A stretch of 64,000 nt of DNA from Wyeomyia smithii (GCF_029784165.1 NC_073696.1:265700760-265764759), one strand, 5' to 3'; shown: positions 24,508 to 37,049, counted from the stretch's first letter. Program-made: numbers and translations. Notes: a model not told the origin generated them from the sequence alone.

Positions 24508-24650
24508 GTGAGTCAAATGAAACTCAGTCGAAAGCTCTTGCTTTGATTTTGCCAACTTAAGGGCTTGGAATTGATACAAATGCTTTTCACTTGAAAGCGG
24601 AGATTATCACCATCACTCTCACATGACGATTCTCAATTGAAAATGACAAT
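24245..24650. repeat. Foldback built on the duplicated unit
   Basis: 24551-24650 is an imperfect inverted copy of the unit's inner part. Mirrored blocks include GATACAAA(A/T)GCTTTTCA, TTGAAAGCG, GATTATC and TCTCAATTGAAAATGAC. The duplicated unit and this arm can therefore form long hairpins. It may be a MITE whose left arm was duplicated. Confidence 0.65.
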
Positions 24651-25551
24651 GAGCGCTGACGGAGACAGAAGGCTTCCATACAGTACTTCACGCATATGTA
24701 TAGGAAAGAGGGAGGAAATATTGATCGGAACTTGCGTAATGTATTTATTGGATGCCATTACCGTTCTAACTACGGCTGGCGGTAATAGAAAACTACCATC
24801 AAACGACGCGATGCGGTGCTAATTTCAATTGAGACGCTGAAGGAAAGGATAGAGTCTCTCTCTCCGTCACTCTCTCCATCGATTTAAAAAATATCATTAT
24901 TAGAAAGAGCGAAAGAGAGAAAGAAGTGATTCGTTGAAAGTAGCCGAAAGGAATCATGTGAAAATGAAACTGTTCGAATCGAAATGACAGCGCGAGTATA
25001 TCAGTTTCATTGTTTTGTTTCGAAAATGTAGAGCCCGGGTGACAACAATTTTAAACGAGTTTTTTTCGATTTATGTTAGTTTTTCGTTGGAGGCTCATTT
25101 CAAGGGTGAACATCAATATTAGCGCTTTGTGAAGCTTCGTATACTTTTGGCATAATTCGATGTAGACTTGTATACACGTTGGTGCCTTAAAAAAGGCAAT
25201 TACCATAAAACAGAACAGGAAGAATGTGCTGTACAGTAAAGAAACACTTCTTTTTTTAAATGTGTAAAATGCTGAAGTGTTTTCTCAGAGTATTAAGTGA
25301 ATGCTTACCAATTTGCTAGAACAATGTTTGTGTGTTGTGAAGAAAACTGTTGGACTTCATTAGAAACAGACAAAACTCGGTTAATTTTGTTCAATCTCTT
25401 TTATATAATAACTTTTTTGTTTACGTTGTTGCCAAATGATTGCCAAATTTATTTTAACATCGATCTCCGTAGATGTTGTATTCCATAAAAACTTACTGCC
25501 CTTAGCTAACTAGCGAGGAGCGGCCTTAAATATTCGATTTTTCTATATTAC
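24651..25551. other. Unannotated spacer
   Basis: Mixed composition with a short CTCT-rich patch near 24853-24880 and a GAAAGAGAGAAAG patch near 24908. No exon or element was identified. Confidence 0.4.
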
Positions 25552-25720
25552 AGCAAGACAACGCTCGACCTCATGTTTAAAGCAACTTTCACTTTCGTTT
25601 CCAATGTCTATCATTTAACTTTTGAATACTCGCGAAATGATGTTCAGATATAATTTGGATGTATTACGGCTGATAAAAAAATACTGCAATGTCAGATTGA
25701 ACCTTACTCGCAAAGGTACT
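25552..25720 (+). pseudogene. Scrap of a mariner transposase (QDNARPH box)
   Basis: The frame through 25549-25581 reads ILQQDNARPHV and then a stop. This matches the block around the second catalytic Asp of mariner transposases (family signature QDNARPH). Nothing convincing remains upstream, and only a weak LDVLR-like trace follows near 25656. Too short to class. Confidence 0.5.
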
Positions 25721-25999
25721 GATCGTTTTCGAAAAGATACGAAAATCCGTATATTAAAATAACATGCAACACTAGTTAACCTCCTAGTATTACAAGCAAT
25801 CCAAACCTTCGACTTTCAAGGTTTCCACCAGTAAACTTCCCTTATCCTCCTGACTTAGGGCACCGAGACGAAGAAGATTATTAACCTTCTCATCTGGTTG
25901 TCGGACACAGGGAATAATGGTCTTGCTCAAACTAACCGGCCTGTGTGGTGTCATGACAAACAGAAAAACACCGGATATAAACACTCACACTCACACTCG

Positions 26000-28900
26000 G
26001 ATGAACGTACAGGAAAAAGAGAGCGAGAGGACCCCGGACCCGGAAGTTATGAAGAAACCGGCCACTAGTTTTGCTTGTTTGTTGATCAATTGTTCCGACT
26101 GACGTCTCTTTGATTAAGGGATTTCTGATAGTGTTGCTTCTTTTTCCGCCTCTCATCCCCGGGTAATTTTACAACTGGGTTTTTACTACTCTGCGCTGCA
26201 GATTTGCAAATATTTGCAACAGTACTATGATGACTGACTAAGGGGAGTGGGGGTCAGCAGACAATGGCAGGATGGAGATGCTGTCATTCGCTCACACCGA
26301 TCTGGATTTGTCTATCTGTCTGTCTGGATGACTGTCCGTCCTTCCGTATTGAACCGAGAGAAGTTTTGGTTTTGACTGCAACTGAAACTCGAGTATCGCT
26401 TCTTTGTTGGGACTAGCAGCAGGGAACCGATTGGGATGGGTTTGGTTTCGATTTTCGAAAGTCGAAGGTGGGTGCGAAGCGATGACGACTCCATATGCAA
26501 ATGAAAATGCCACCCTGCTCCGATTGAACCGGTCAGTATTCTCTATAGGAAGGGTGTGCGAGTGGGAGTGGATCCGATATGGCCTTCCTCCCGTCCACAC
26601 TTGATTGGGCGTTTGAGATGTGTGTTTTTGTTGTGTACCGGGGGCAAACATGGGGATGAGGCTTTCGGTGTCACAGTTGTCCGGTCGGATCGGTCAGGAA
26701 ACAAGATATGGTTAAGATTGGAATGGACAGCTCTTCTGGTCCGGACTGGTCTCGGAGCTCCCGATCGGAGGGATGAGGAAAAGTAAACTTCTAATAAATA
26801 TTGTTTCACTTTTTGGTTTCTCGTGTTTGCGATTGTTCAAATATTGAACAAAGGCTTACCGGGTCTCCCTGGCTGGTGGGTTTTTCGCCCTGGAGCAGCT
26901 TCGGGACGTTTGAATTTGATGGGTGATTAAATTTGTGGTTTTTTGGTTTGTATTATTTTTTATTCAGTTTGAGTCAGCAGGCTGAAACGAATCAATTTAG
27001 GCTATTTTTGGGGTTTCGTGGTTGGAAAGCGTTTTGTTGGCTTCTCTGTTCGATTCAGTCTCAGCTCGATCCGATTTTAAACCCATTTTTCATCGACTGA
27101 GCACGTGGGTGCTTTGAGAATTTCCCAGAGCATTTCACGCCTCACGGGAAAATTCCTCAAAAGTCCCTTGTTCTAGCGTTAAGTTGAGTGCAAACAAATG
27201 GAGAGCCGAGCCAAGGAAGGTGTGCAAGAACGCGACATAAATCAATCTTTAATCCCATTTTCTCCCTGAATTCATTCGGTTCCCACCTACGCGCGTCGGC
27301 TGAGGTAGACAAGCATAAAACACTATCGATATGTTTGTTTTCGCGCCTTCTCCGGCCGCACCTTTCCCGTTGTGCGGGGAATGCAAGCCGTGAAGGATGG
27401 GGACAAGTGCGTGTGTATGCCGGTGACACTCGGGAATAAATCACAATTCAACGGCCATGAATCACTACGCACGGCACGGCACGGCAAGGCAAACGTCGTT
27501 TGCTCCCCAATGATGACGATGATGCGGCGCGGTACGGATGTATCAATATTTGAGGGCACATTCCATCCAGGCACGACTCACTCACGTAGTTATTCAGTCA
27601 TTCTGGGGGGGAGTTTTTCTTCCAACGATTCCCGAACTCCGAAGACAAATGCAGTCGAAACCGAAACAAATTCTATATTTTTATTAGATTATTTTCGGCC
27701 CCGACCGAAGTGCGATGGTTATTTATGTACCGCCGGCGCAGAGGAAGAGTGTCGCTATCGATGAGAGGTAATATGACAACAAATGCTGCTCGATTATGTT
27801 GCAAGAGTTGGAGGCAGTTGTTCTGTTTCGTTTGTTTGCTTGTTAAGAATCCTAAACCGAAGGGTCTATCGACGTTGGTTACGAATTAAATTGACACTTT
27901 TACTTGCGGGACGTCAGTATTTATGAGTCTCACTAGGTGGACGTCGTAAAATCGACTCAGTGTGTAGTGAAACCAAGTTCCAGTCTGTCAAACTCTGTCA
28001 AATTCTGTCAAACTCTGTCAATAGTTCATAATTGGGGTACCCTTCGGATGCACTCGGGTGAAAGTGACGAATTAGACTGGGTGCTAATAATCCGTTACAA
28101 CGTTCACTCGGGTCTGCACTTCGGAGCGGTTTTTCGGGCTAGCTTTCACGTCAGCCTTTGTGGGGTGGAGGGAAAAACAAATGAAACTCTTGTTGTTGTG
28201 CTGTGCGCGAGTGGTGGAGGAGCTCGGTATTTTTAGCGACAGAAAATCTGTCCTCTCGTCTATAATTTATTGCTGTTTTACATATTATTATTGTTTTTAT
28301 TGCCTCTAGCCTGTGACGGTAAAGTAGTGTCCCGGACTGTGGTGAATAGTAGTTAGACGCGATAGAGTTTCTGAACTGTCGAAGACGCGATTCTTCTTGT
28401 TTTTCTCTTGCGCGATGGAACTGGTTGATTGGAAGGGTTCTGCACTTGGGCGGAAGAACCCGCGTCGCATCTATGACTAAGTCAATTAAAGCGTGTTTAT
28501 GGCTGGGACTGAAATATGCGTAAATTGGTATGACTGTTTGCAAAGTTTTGTGTGTTTTTATGGATAATGGTCGCCAATACAAGTCGCAACCGATCGCGGG
28601 AATGGCATGAGATCCGGGCGTCGTCTTCACCATCGTCGTCGTCATCATCACCCATCGGGATATGATCTTTACTGCGATCCGATGGGTGGATGCCTCGTTC
28701 GTTCGGCTTTAATTGCAAAATTAATGGTTTTGCTTTAATCTAGGCAGCTGTTCGCCGTTTTCGTTGTCGCCCGAGAAGAATCGCATAGCGCGCCCAGTCG
28801 GCAAACAATGTTTGCTGCAGATTTTACACGGCTGAATTGTCTCTGCTCGCGTGTTCCGCCGGGAGATTTTGATTGTCTGTTTGATTTGGCACGATGGTGA

Positions 28901-31620
28901 AAAGAAAAGGTTAAATAAATATGACAATTTGCGCTTGTTGTTGCACCAGCTACAGGACTTTGAAAAGAGCTTTGCTCGACTGAAGGGTTTTGGGTAAAAA
29001 TAGTTTAGATCCGGACCCCAGACAGCTCTCGCAAAATCTGCAATCTCCACGAAAAAGACACCAACAAAAGCCACACATGTTGCGAAAAATTATCGCACAT
29101 GGACGACAACGAAGAAACGACTCATTAGAACTCACTCTCATCGTCTGTCACGCTTGATGGCATTCCCTTTTTTTGGTCCCCCCCTCCCATGGACCGAAAG
29201 CAGTGAGACAATTTTATGATTCTTATTTTCCAATTTATCTCTGCGCAGCAGAGTCAAGGGACTTGGACGAGCAAAAAAAATCTCAACAGAGCCCTCAGCC
29301 GTCCAACCGGAATATCGCAGCGGTCGCCATTGCGGGCTAATTTCGATTTGAATCCTGTGACTGGAGAGCACTGGAGAAACTGCATCATCAACAGCAACAG
29401 CCGCACCGGAGCGCAAAGTCGGCGAAAAATCTTTATGGACGTTTTATTTAATGGCTTGGATAAAGGATATAAATATCGCATTTGGAAACGCGCATCGTTG
29501 AGCAGTTTCTTGTTTCCTCCCCGCTTCAGTCCCCTCACAGGAGGTCTCTCATAAGGATGCAAAACATGTGCTTTTTTATATTTGACGGTAAACTCCGCAC
29601 CCACGAGAGAATGCGATGCCCAAAGACACAAACGAAATACAGAGGAGTAGAAAAAAAAATCACCACGCTTTCATTCATTAATGATGACGATGCTGCTGCC
29701 GCGAGAGCCCGAAAGGAAAAATCTTCTCCCTCGACACGTCCGAATTACCTTCCAGCTGATGCACCTCTCAGGCAAGCCAGCCAGTCAGCCTGGCCGCGAT
29801 TCGAGCTGTGGAAAAAAACTCCATCCCGAGCTGGAGGAAAACGTGAAAACCGCAGTGAATTTTTCTTCCCTTCTCACGTGCGCTCCGTGGGAGCTGAAGG
29901 TACGTAGGCGAGCGCGGAGAGATTGTGCACTTTTTTCTCCCTTCCCAATTCCTTCCTAGTGCATGCAGCAGCAGCAGCAGCGGTCTCGCACTCGCATACG
30001 TAATTTATGCGCTTTGCGACCGCGGATTGCATTTGCAACGCGGGCAGCGCAATGACGACGGCCCTGAAGCCAAGGTGCATAGAGCCGGTGAGGAAAAACC
30101 TGACTGCGGGGAAGGGTGTGCGGTGCGAATAAATCATAAATTCTGCTTATAAATCATTGGCTAAAGCAGGGTATCTGACCTCCACGCATGCCGCACCCGC
30201 GCCTTCGGATGGAAAAATTAGAACCGGAGCAAATAGTTTTTCTTGATATCCGGTTCGGCTGGCACCCGAGGGGTTGCTTTTGGGAGGCGAATTTTTAATA
30301 TCGCTTTTTGCCACTGCAGAAGGTAATTTATTGCTTCCATGTGTGCGAATGTCGGTTATTAATGCTTGACGGCCTTGCCCTGGCTCTTCTGGATCAGACT
30401 TTGGACTCTGTCAATTGCTGTTAGGAAACTTGGAAGCGCAATTATTTCCTCATTCAACTTTCCAATATGTGTTTATAATTCGCCTTTGGCGCCACAACTT
30501 TTACGAGCAATTAGTCACTCTACCCTCCGTTCGATTGCATTGCCTCCATCACTTCAATCAGCGGCCGTCAGCCAACAAAACCCAATCCGAATGTGTCATT
30601 TCGTCCAGAAAAGCACCATAAAATACTGCCATACACACAGGCCAAGGTGAAATGGTGGAGAATAAATCAAATTGCATGCAATTGAATAGAAAATTATACG
30701 TCCCCTCCTCTCCGCTCAGCCGGCCCGTTTAAAACACCACAAAACACAACTCGATAGCCGATTTAAATCTCACCACTCCGCAAGCCGCTCTCCACTCCCC
30801 ACTCCCCACACAGTACACAGTTCCATTCGATAATTTATTCCTGATTATTATTAGTACGAAACGGCCTATATACGACTTTACGTACGAACCCGGGTATTAT
30901 TTGTTAATCACCTTCCTATTTCCCTCCCGGACCCTTGACTTAGAAACCACGCTTCCTTCTTGCCTGATCACGAAGCGACACAACTGTACAGCCATGAAAT
31001 TAAAGAAAACACAGAAGGACTCCCAACCCCCCATCAATCCCGCGCTATCATCGCCACTTTCGCCGAAACATTTGCATATAAATTTCAACTTTTCTGATAA
31101 GAACTTTGTATTTTTATTGCCATTCATTCGTCCCGATGTGCACACAGTGTGGGGTGGTGGTGGCCCCTGCTGTGGTGTGCTTCAAACTTCGAACCTCGTC
31201 GTTGCGTACCCTTTTACCCTTTTACGACTGTGTCGTTTGATTTCTTTCTCTGTTTTTTTTTCTCTCTTGCTCCGCTAAACACCCCTCTTTTAACATCGTC
31301 ACCCCCCACTCACACGCCCATGCCAACTGGTGACTATATTTTATCAATAAAACTATTCTCACTCACGTATCATATGGTTTGTGTATTAGTGGCCTGCACG
31401 GTGTAACGATGCGGCAAATGAGGGTTGCGTCCGTAGCTGACGTCAAGGTGAACTGCTTGTTTTCGAATATTTTCCGCACAGTACGTGATTTTGTAGGTTG
31501 CTGGCAAATTACGCTGATTACTATGACAATTTCTATCATCATGAAGGATGTAGGAATAAGATTGAGTGAAATATTGTAAAATGCTAAGTAAGGAATTGTG
31601 GAGCCTTCAGTAACGATCGA
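26000..31620. other. Unique, GC-balanced island; candidate regulatory DNA
   Basis: The longest stretch without recognised repeats. Simple tracts include CACTCA near 25981-26000, four CTGTCAAA(C/T)T-type units at 27983-28022, GTCGTC/ATC near 28622-28648 and CAG near 29965-29982. ORFs up to 166 codons on both strands overlap one another and show no family motif. Possible long intron or intergenic DNA with regulatory sites. Confidence 0.4.
27983..28022 (+). repeat. Short tandem repeat TCTGTCAAAC x4
   Basis: Four 10-11 bp units, each with a CTGTCAA core, in a row. Confidence 0.85.
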
Positions 31621-31642
31621 AATCTTCGATATTTTCCGAACG

Positions 31643-31751
31643 TGTCAAAAAAGTTCTTACCCTAGAGCTCAAACTGTAAAAAAACGAAAGATTATGGCTT
31701 TCAACCATTCCTGTGAATTTTGTCGCTTCTAGCAAAGCTAGAAGCGACAAA
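31643..31751 (+). mobile_element. Family A end fragment closing in a perfect hairpin
   Basis: GAGCTCAAACTGTAAAAAA, AAAGATTA and AACCATTCCTGTGAATTTT follow family A order. The copy then runs into a perfect 15-bp stem with a 3-base loop at 31719-31751 (TTTGTCGCTTCTAGC, AAA, mirror). No right arm lies beyond it. Confidence 0.65.
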
Positions 31752-32529
31752 CCCGGTTAACTTATTTTACTCGTTAACTCTTGATTTTTTTTTAATTTCA
31801 TAGCTTATTTTTAACTATATTTTACTTTATTTTTCTGGTTTATATTGTTTCGCTAAATCAAATTTTAGTCTTTTGAAATTTTCTAAACCCGTTTCATTAG
31901 TTTTCGCAAGTGTTTTGCGCTTGAATTTCTGTTACATTTTATATTTTGTTTCAATGTCTCTTGTTTTTGTTTCTTTCCGTTCACTTTCCTTCTTATTTAC
32001 GACCATATTTTCCAATTCATTCATACATTCAAAAATGAAAACTTTTCGGTGCATCTACTTTTTAACTGTTAATTATTTACTTTTCCAACGCTCAGTTAAT
32101 TTTTGTTTTATTTCTTTTATTTTGTTTTCTTTTTTTTTTCTTTTTTTTTCTTTTTTTTTCTTTTTTTTTCTTTTTTTTCTTTTTTTTTTTTCTTTTTTTT
32201 CTCTTTTTTTCTTTTTTTCTTCTTTTTTCTTTTTTTTGTCATTTTAAATTTGAATATTGCCTCCTATAAACAATTTTCAATTCCGCTTTTTATTTTGACT
32301 GCTTTTACATTCAATATTTATCATTTTTATTCTCTAATTGCTAGTTTATGTTGTTGTTCTGTCTTATTTTCGGTCTTTTCCGTTCACTCTCCTTTTTATT
32401 ACGTTCCATATTTCCGATGTCTTTTTTCGTCATTCCTTTTTACGCCATCTGTTTCTATTTATTACCATTTACATTTCATGTCGAGTAGTCTTTCAATGTT
32501 TCTTCTGCCCAGTTTTCACCTTGATTTAG

Positions 32530-32635
32530 GAACCATCCAAATATTAAATAACGCGGAATTTGACAGTTTCCAATACCCACCCACCCCCACGTAACGCAAT
32601 TTTACATGTTTTACATACGCAAAGTAACGCTACGC
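32530..32635. mobile_element. Truncated palindromic MITE-like fragment
   Basis: CCATCCAAATATTAAATAACGC is followed by CCCACCCACCCCCACGTAACGC. This resembles the ATCC-ended, C-run-centred MITEs at 23708 and 55377. The mirror half is absent. Confidence 0.45.
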
Positions 32636-32644
32636 TGAATACAA

Positions 32645-32740
32645 TTGGAGGAATTGCCTGATGTTGATCCATGCCAAACACAGAAACAGCTTGTTTTGGT
32701 ATTAGGAGTTATCCGCCAAGACATTTTCAAGCAATTGCAG
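32645..32740 (+). pseudogene. Mariner transposase fragment (DPCQTQKQL)
   Basis: The frame reads LPDVDPCQTQKQLVLVLGV and continues IRQDIFKQLQ. It matches the stretch of mariner transposases around the second N-terminal helix-turn-helix. It is an isolated 32-codon scrap inside the pyrimidine tract; no catalytic region follows. Confidence 0.7.
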
Positions 32741-35700
32741 TTTTTTTTTAAAAAGCTGCATTTAAAAATACAACGAGAGGTCAACTGCGCAACTTATATG
32801 TTTTTTCTTGTATGGCGTTTTTTTCATTCATTTATTGTGTTTCTCCTCATTTTCTCTCTTCAATTTTTCATTCTTAAATTTACACAAATCGTTTTTTTTT
32901 CATGTTTTGTTATTTTTTTTTTTGCGAGAATACAAGAGTATACGCATTTTGCGTAAATTTTTCAAAAAAAATCGATTTTAAAAGGTATTTTTCCGATGAA
33001 ATTTGCTAATGTTTTTGATGTTTTTTTTCAGATTGTATGTTCTGCTCAACTTTTAAGCATTTGTATTTTTTAGCAACTATCAAAAATTCCCGCTGTTCAT
33101 TGGCATTCAATTGTTTTATTCTGTTGATTTTCGAACTTTCTGATAAAATTTTGTTTCTTTTTAACTACTCTTTTTCTTGTTTGTGTTTCATTTGGAACAT
33201 AATTTTTTTATTTTTTTTGTCTATTCTCTTTATTTTAAGCCAATATATTCTTTCGTTTGTTACGGTGCTTCCCGTTTTATTTTAAGCCAATAGATTTTTC
33301 CGTTTGTTACGGTGCTTCGATTTTCTTTTTTTGTGTCCAAATGATGCGATAACGAATTCGGGCTCTCTTAATTTTTCATATCTTCTACTATTGTGAAGTT
33401 CTTTTAGTCCTTTTTTCTTTTTTTTTCTCCATTTAGTTGTTTGTTTTCTCAAAGAGAAGAAAAGTTAATGTTGTTTTATACTTTTTTATAATTGTATTTC
33501 TTGCATTCTTATTGTTCCAGTGCTGGATAGTTCTGACTCTCTTTCAATATCTTTTCAACCAACTGTTTTAGTTTTGCTTTCTGTTTATTTCTGTTCCAGT
33601 TTTGTTACCATTTCCTAGATTTCTTTTGCTTATTTGCTGTTTTTGCATTTGTTCACATTACAGCTCTCTCTTTCCCCTTCTCTCTTTCTCTTACTCTCTC
33701 CCTTTTTTTCTTTTTATGTCCTCCTCTTCCTCTCTCAGCTCTCTCCTTCTCTTCCTCTTCCTTCCACTCCTTATCTCTCACTTTTTTATATCTTTCACTA
33801 TTGTGTTCTTCTATTAGTCCTTTATTCTTTTTTTTTCTCCATTTAGTGGTTTTTTCACTCAAAGAGAAGAAAAGTTAATGTTGTTTTAGGCTTTTTCATA
33901 AATTAATTTTAGCATTCTTATTGTTCCGGTTTTGGATTATTCTGGCTCTCTTTCAATATCTTTTTCACCTACTGTTTTACTGTTTTAGTTTTACTTCCGT
34001 GTTTTTTTTGTTTTCGTTTCGGTACCTTTTCCGAGATGCATTTTTAACCATTTTTATCTCTCTTATCTGCTGTTTTTTTCCTTTCCTTTTAAATTGCATT
34101 TGATCGCATTACAACTCTCTCTCTCTTTCCTCTCTCTCTCGCTCCATTTCTCTCTCTCCTTCTCTCTCTCTCTCTCTCTCCTTCTCTCTCTCTCTACTTC
34201 TCTCTCTCTATCTCTCTATCTCCTCTTTATTTCTTTCTCTCACTCTTTCTCTATTTATCTCTCATTCTTCTTCTCTTTCTCTTCTTCTTGCTTCCTCTCT
34301 CTCCTACTTTTTCTTACTCCCTCCCTTTTTTCTCTTTATGTCTCTCCCTTCCTCTCTCTCCCTTTATCTTCCTCTCTCAGCCCACTACCTCTCTTTCTCT
34401 TTCTTCCACCTTCTCTCTCCCTCTTTCTCCCTCTCTCTTCTTCTTTTTCTCCTTGTCTATTTCTCTTCTTCCTCTTTTTATATTTCTTTCTTTTTCTTTT
34501 TTTTTCTATTGCTCTCTCTTTATTTCTCTCTCTGCTTCTTTCTCTTCTGAATATTTGCATGTTTCTTGATTGTATATGTAATATTTACCAATATATTCCG
34601 AAATTTTCCGAAGTTTATATTTTTCTTGATTGTTCTTAGTCTTATACTGTTTGCCTTCCGGCTTTTTTATCTATACATCGTTATATTTAAAACTATTTGA
34701 TGTTTTCCTTTTTCCTGTCTGTGTTCATTTTTCTTTGTCCATATTTTCACATTTTATTTTTATGCAATAGCTTTCTTGTTTGTTGTGGTTCATCAGTTTG
34801 TTTTACTTTCCTTATAAATGATGCGAATTCAGTTCTGAGTTCTCTTTTTGTTTTTTATTCTTTCACCATTGTGATTCTTTTGAAACATTTTTTCCATTTT
34901 GTTGTCCTTTCTTGTCTTCTTCTACTTTCCAATTGGAAGCAGTCTATTCTTTAAGTGGGAAGTCAGTATCTCTCAAATATCAGAAACGTTAGAGATTTTT
35001 ATTCAACTTTTTCCTTATTTTCTTACATTCTTATTGCTTCGGTCCTGGATAATTTTCATTTTTTCTCCAAGTCATTCTCTATCTCAGTTATAGTTTTAGT
35101 TTTTTTTTCTATTTTTATTCCGTCTCCTCGCTTCTCTTTTGTTTTTATTCACTTTTATTTCTCTCATATTTCTATTTCTATTGACAATATTAAACTATAA
35201 TATGATAAAAGATTTTTCATTCCCTAAAATATTAGTTTTCTTGTATATTAATATTTCAGTACTCTTTTCTATTCTCGTATTCCTTTTTTGATTTTTTTTT
35301 TGGTATATTCTCATCCACCTGTTTCTTTGCCCTCTTTTATATTGGTTTTTCTTATTCGAGTTTTCTTATTTCAGTTTGAAATATTTTTTTAAATTTTTTT
35401 ACACCGACGTTTCGTATAATCTATATTCTACAATAAGGCTCTACAAGTCAATTAAGACTAAATATTTTTTTAGAAACTGTTTCGCAAATTATGCACATAA
35501 AATATCATTTCCGGAAGGAACAATTTCCTGTAAAATGTTTTTTCGGCTATAGCATTAATTGTGAAAACAGGTAATTATCAACCTGACAGAACATCCAAAA
35601 ATACATTAAATTAGCTAAACATGATACAAAATACAATTTTGTTTCCATGAAGAATATAGATTAATCGAAATGCCAGTGTAGAGAAAAATATCGTTTTCTT

Positions 35701-36540
35701 TTCACATTTTGCGAAGCCGAAAGAAAATCCTCTGAGTAAACTAACAGTCGATTAAAAGTGTAGTTAAATTTTTTTAATACCTAACATTTTTTTCGTAACT
35801 TTTTTTAGGTGATAGTTATGTGATTTTTCAGTATTTTGATACTATTTAATCCTTTCATTTTATCTTGTACTCTCTTCTCTGCTTTTCTCTTTTGTCAATT
35901 CAATTTGGTGTATTCTTTTTTATAACTTTTTTTTTGAACGTTGTTCCCTTTTCATCTCTACTTTATTTTTATTTATCTCCCATTCTCTCGCTAACTCTGT
36001 TTTTTTTTTGAATGCCTTCATTTAATTATTCTTTTGCTCTTTTTCATTATAAATCCTCTCTTTAATAGTTCACCATGGTTTTAGTCTTCGAGTATTTTTT
36101 TCTGTTATTTTCTTCTCATTTTGATCCCCGTTTTCCTCCTCTCGCTTTTCAATTATCTTTTTAGTACCTCACGAAATTAGGACACGTTAGTAATAATTTC
36201 TTCTTCGTTATTTTTATTCACTGCATCGTTTCTGTTTAGATAGTGGATGATTTTCGTTTTTTTTTTTCAAATCCCATTTGCTCTTAACGTAATAGTTTTG
36301 CTTCTTGTGCTTCCTTTATTTGTTCTATAACCTTCCCATTGTTGTTTCTTCCCGTTTCAAACTTGTAGTTGCTATCAGGTTATTTTCCTTTTTGCTTTCT
36401 ATCTTTAACACAGGGAGCATGTCTTTCTTTCTATCCTCGTTTTCTTCTTTCTATCGATTTTTATCTACATTTTTCTTTTACTTTATCATTCTAAAAACAT
36501 TGCTCCTTTCTTTTTTAATGTGCACTAGGTGTATTTTCGG

Positions 36541-37049
36541 CTGAGCTGTCTCAAATAAATGGAACGACTTTTGTTTTCTACTGTCCGACGTTTCGTCACT
36601 GAGTGACATCTTCAGGGAAAACTACAGGTATTTATCAACGATTACTAGTGTGTTGTGTATATGACACATTTCTAAGAACGGTATGTGTGCGGTCCACTGG
36701 TCCACTCAAAACGATAAAGAAGCGAGTCGATCTCGATGAACTCAACACAACTTGAGCAACAGTTCTCTCAAGTCTCATATCCAACACAAACGCACATGAC
36801 AATTAGTTCCTTTTTCGTCCATCAATCTCACCACTAGCCACCACTGATATGTTATCCCCCAGATCTAAAGTACTGTCCATAACGAAGCCATCCGCCATCG
36901 CAATAGGTCCATAGCAAACAGATTTGATAGGGTAAAAAGAATACTACAAATTTTGTAGACATCACTATTACAGAATGTACCTCAAGTCGTCCCAATTAGT
37001 GTTGACGATAAGCTTAAATTTTATTTTAAAATGTACTATGATGAGTGTC
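36541..37049. other. Spacer with one GAAACGTC hairpin motif
   Basis: On the minus strand 36581-36615 reads CTGAAGAT, then GTCAC, a 3-base loop, GTGAC, and GAAACGTCGGAC. The remainder has no recognised feature. Confidence 0.6.

Larger units (their letters stand above)
31752..36540 (+). repeat. 4.8-kb pyrimidine-rich tract with embedded tandem units
   Basis: The plus strand is overwhelmingly T and C. T8-10C runs dominate 32125-32240, and CT/TCTC runs dominate 33660-33790 and 34110-34560. A complex unit recurs at about 33368-33660, 33780-34100 and, weaker, 34855-35165. Its order is ACTATTGTG, TTAGTCC, CTCCATTTAGT, AAAGAGAAGAAAAGTTAATG, CATTCTTATTG and CTCTTTCAATATCTTTT, with an offset of 409 bp between the first two copies. 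A further 48-bp duplication is at 33229-33318. Long Leu/Ser/Phe ORFs here (up to 181 codons) are composition shadows. An insertion occupies 32530-32740. Confidence 0.85.

Noticed and set aside
27951..27990. Initiator-like TCAGTGTG with an upstream TATTTATG
   Set aside because: Spacing to the TATA-like block and to a downstream element does not fit a known promoter layout.
28151..28651. 166-codon minus-strand ORF
   Set aside because: No motif or splice context; Met/Thr/Asp runs come from the GTCGTC/ATC tract.
34094..34639. 181-codon Leu/Ser-rich plus-strand ORF and its overlapping neighbours
   Set aside because: Pure shadow of the CT-rich tract, where stop codons are rare on that strand.
36581..36622. 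Calling the motif a functional hammerhead ribozyme
   Set aside because: An extra base precedes helix II and helix III has no loop, so activity would need dimerisation; kept only as a hypothesis.
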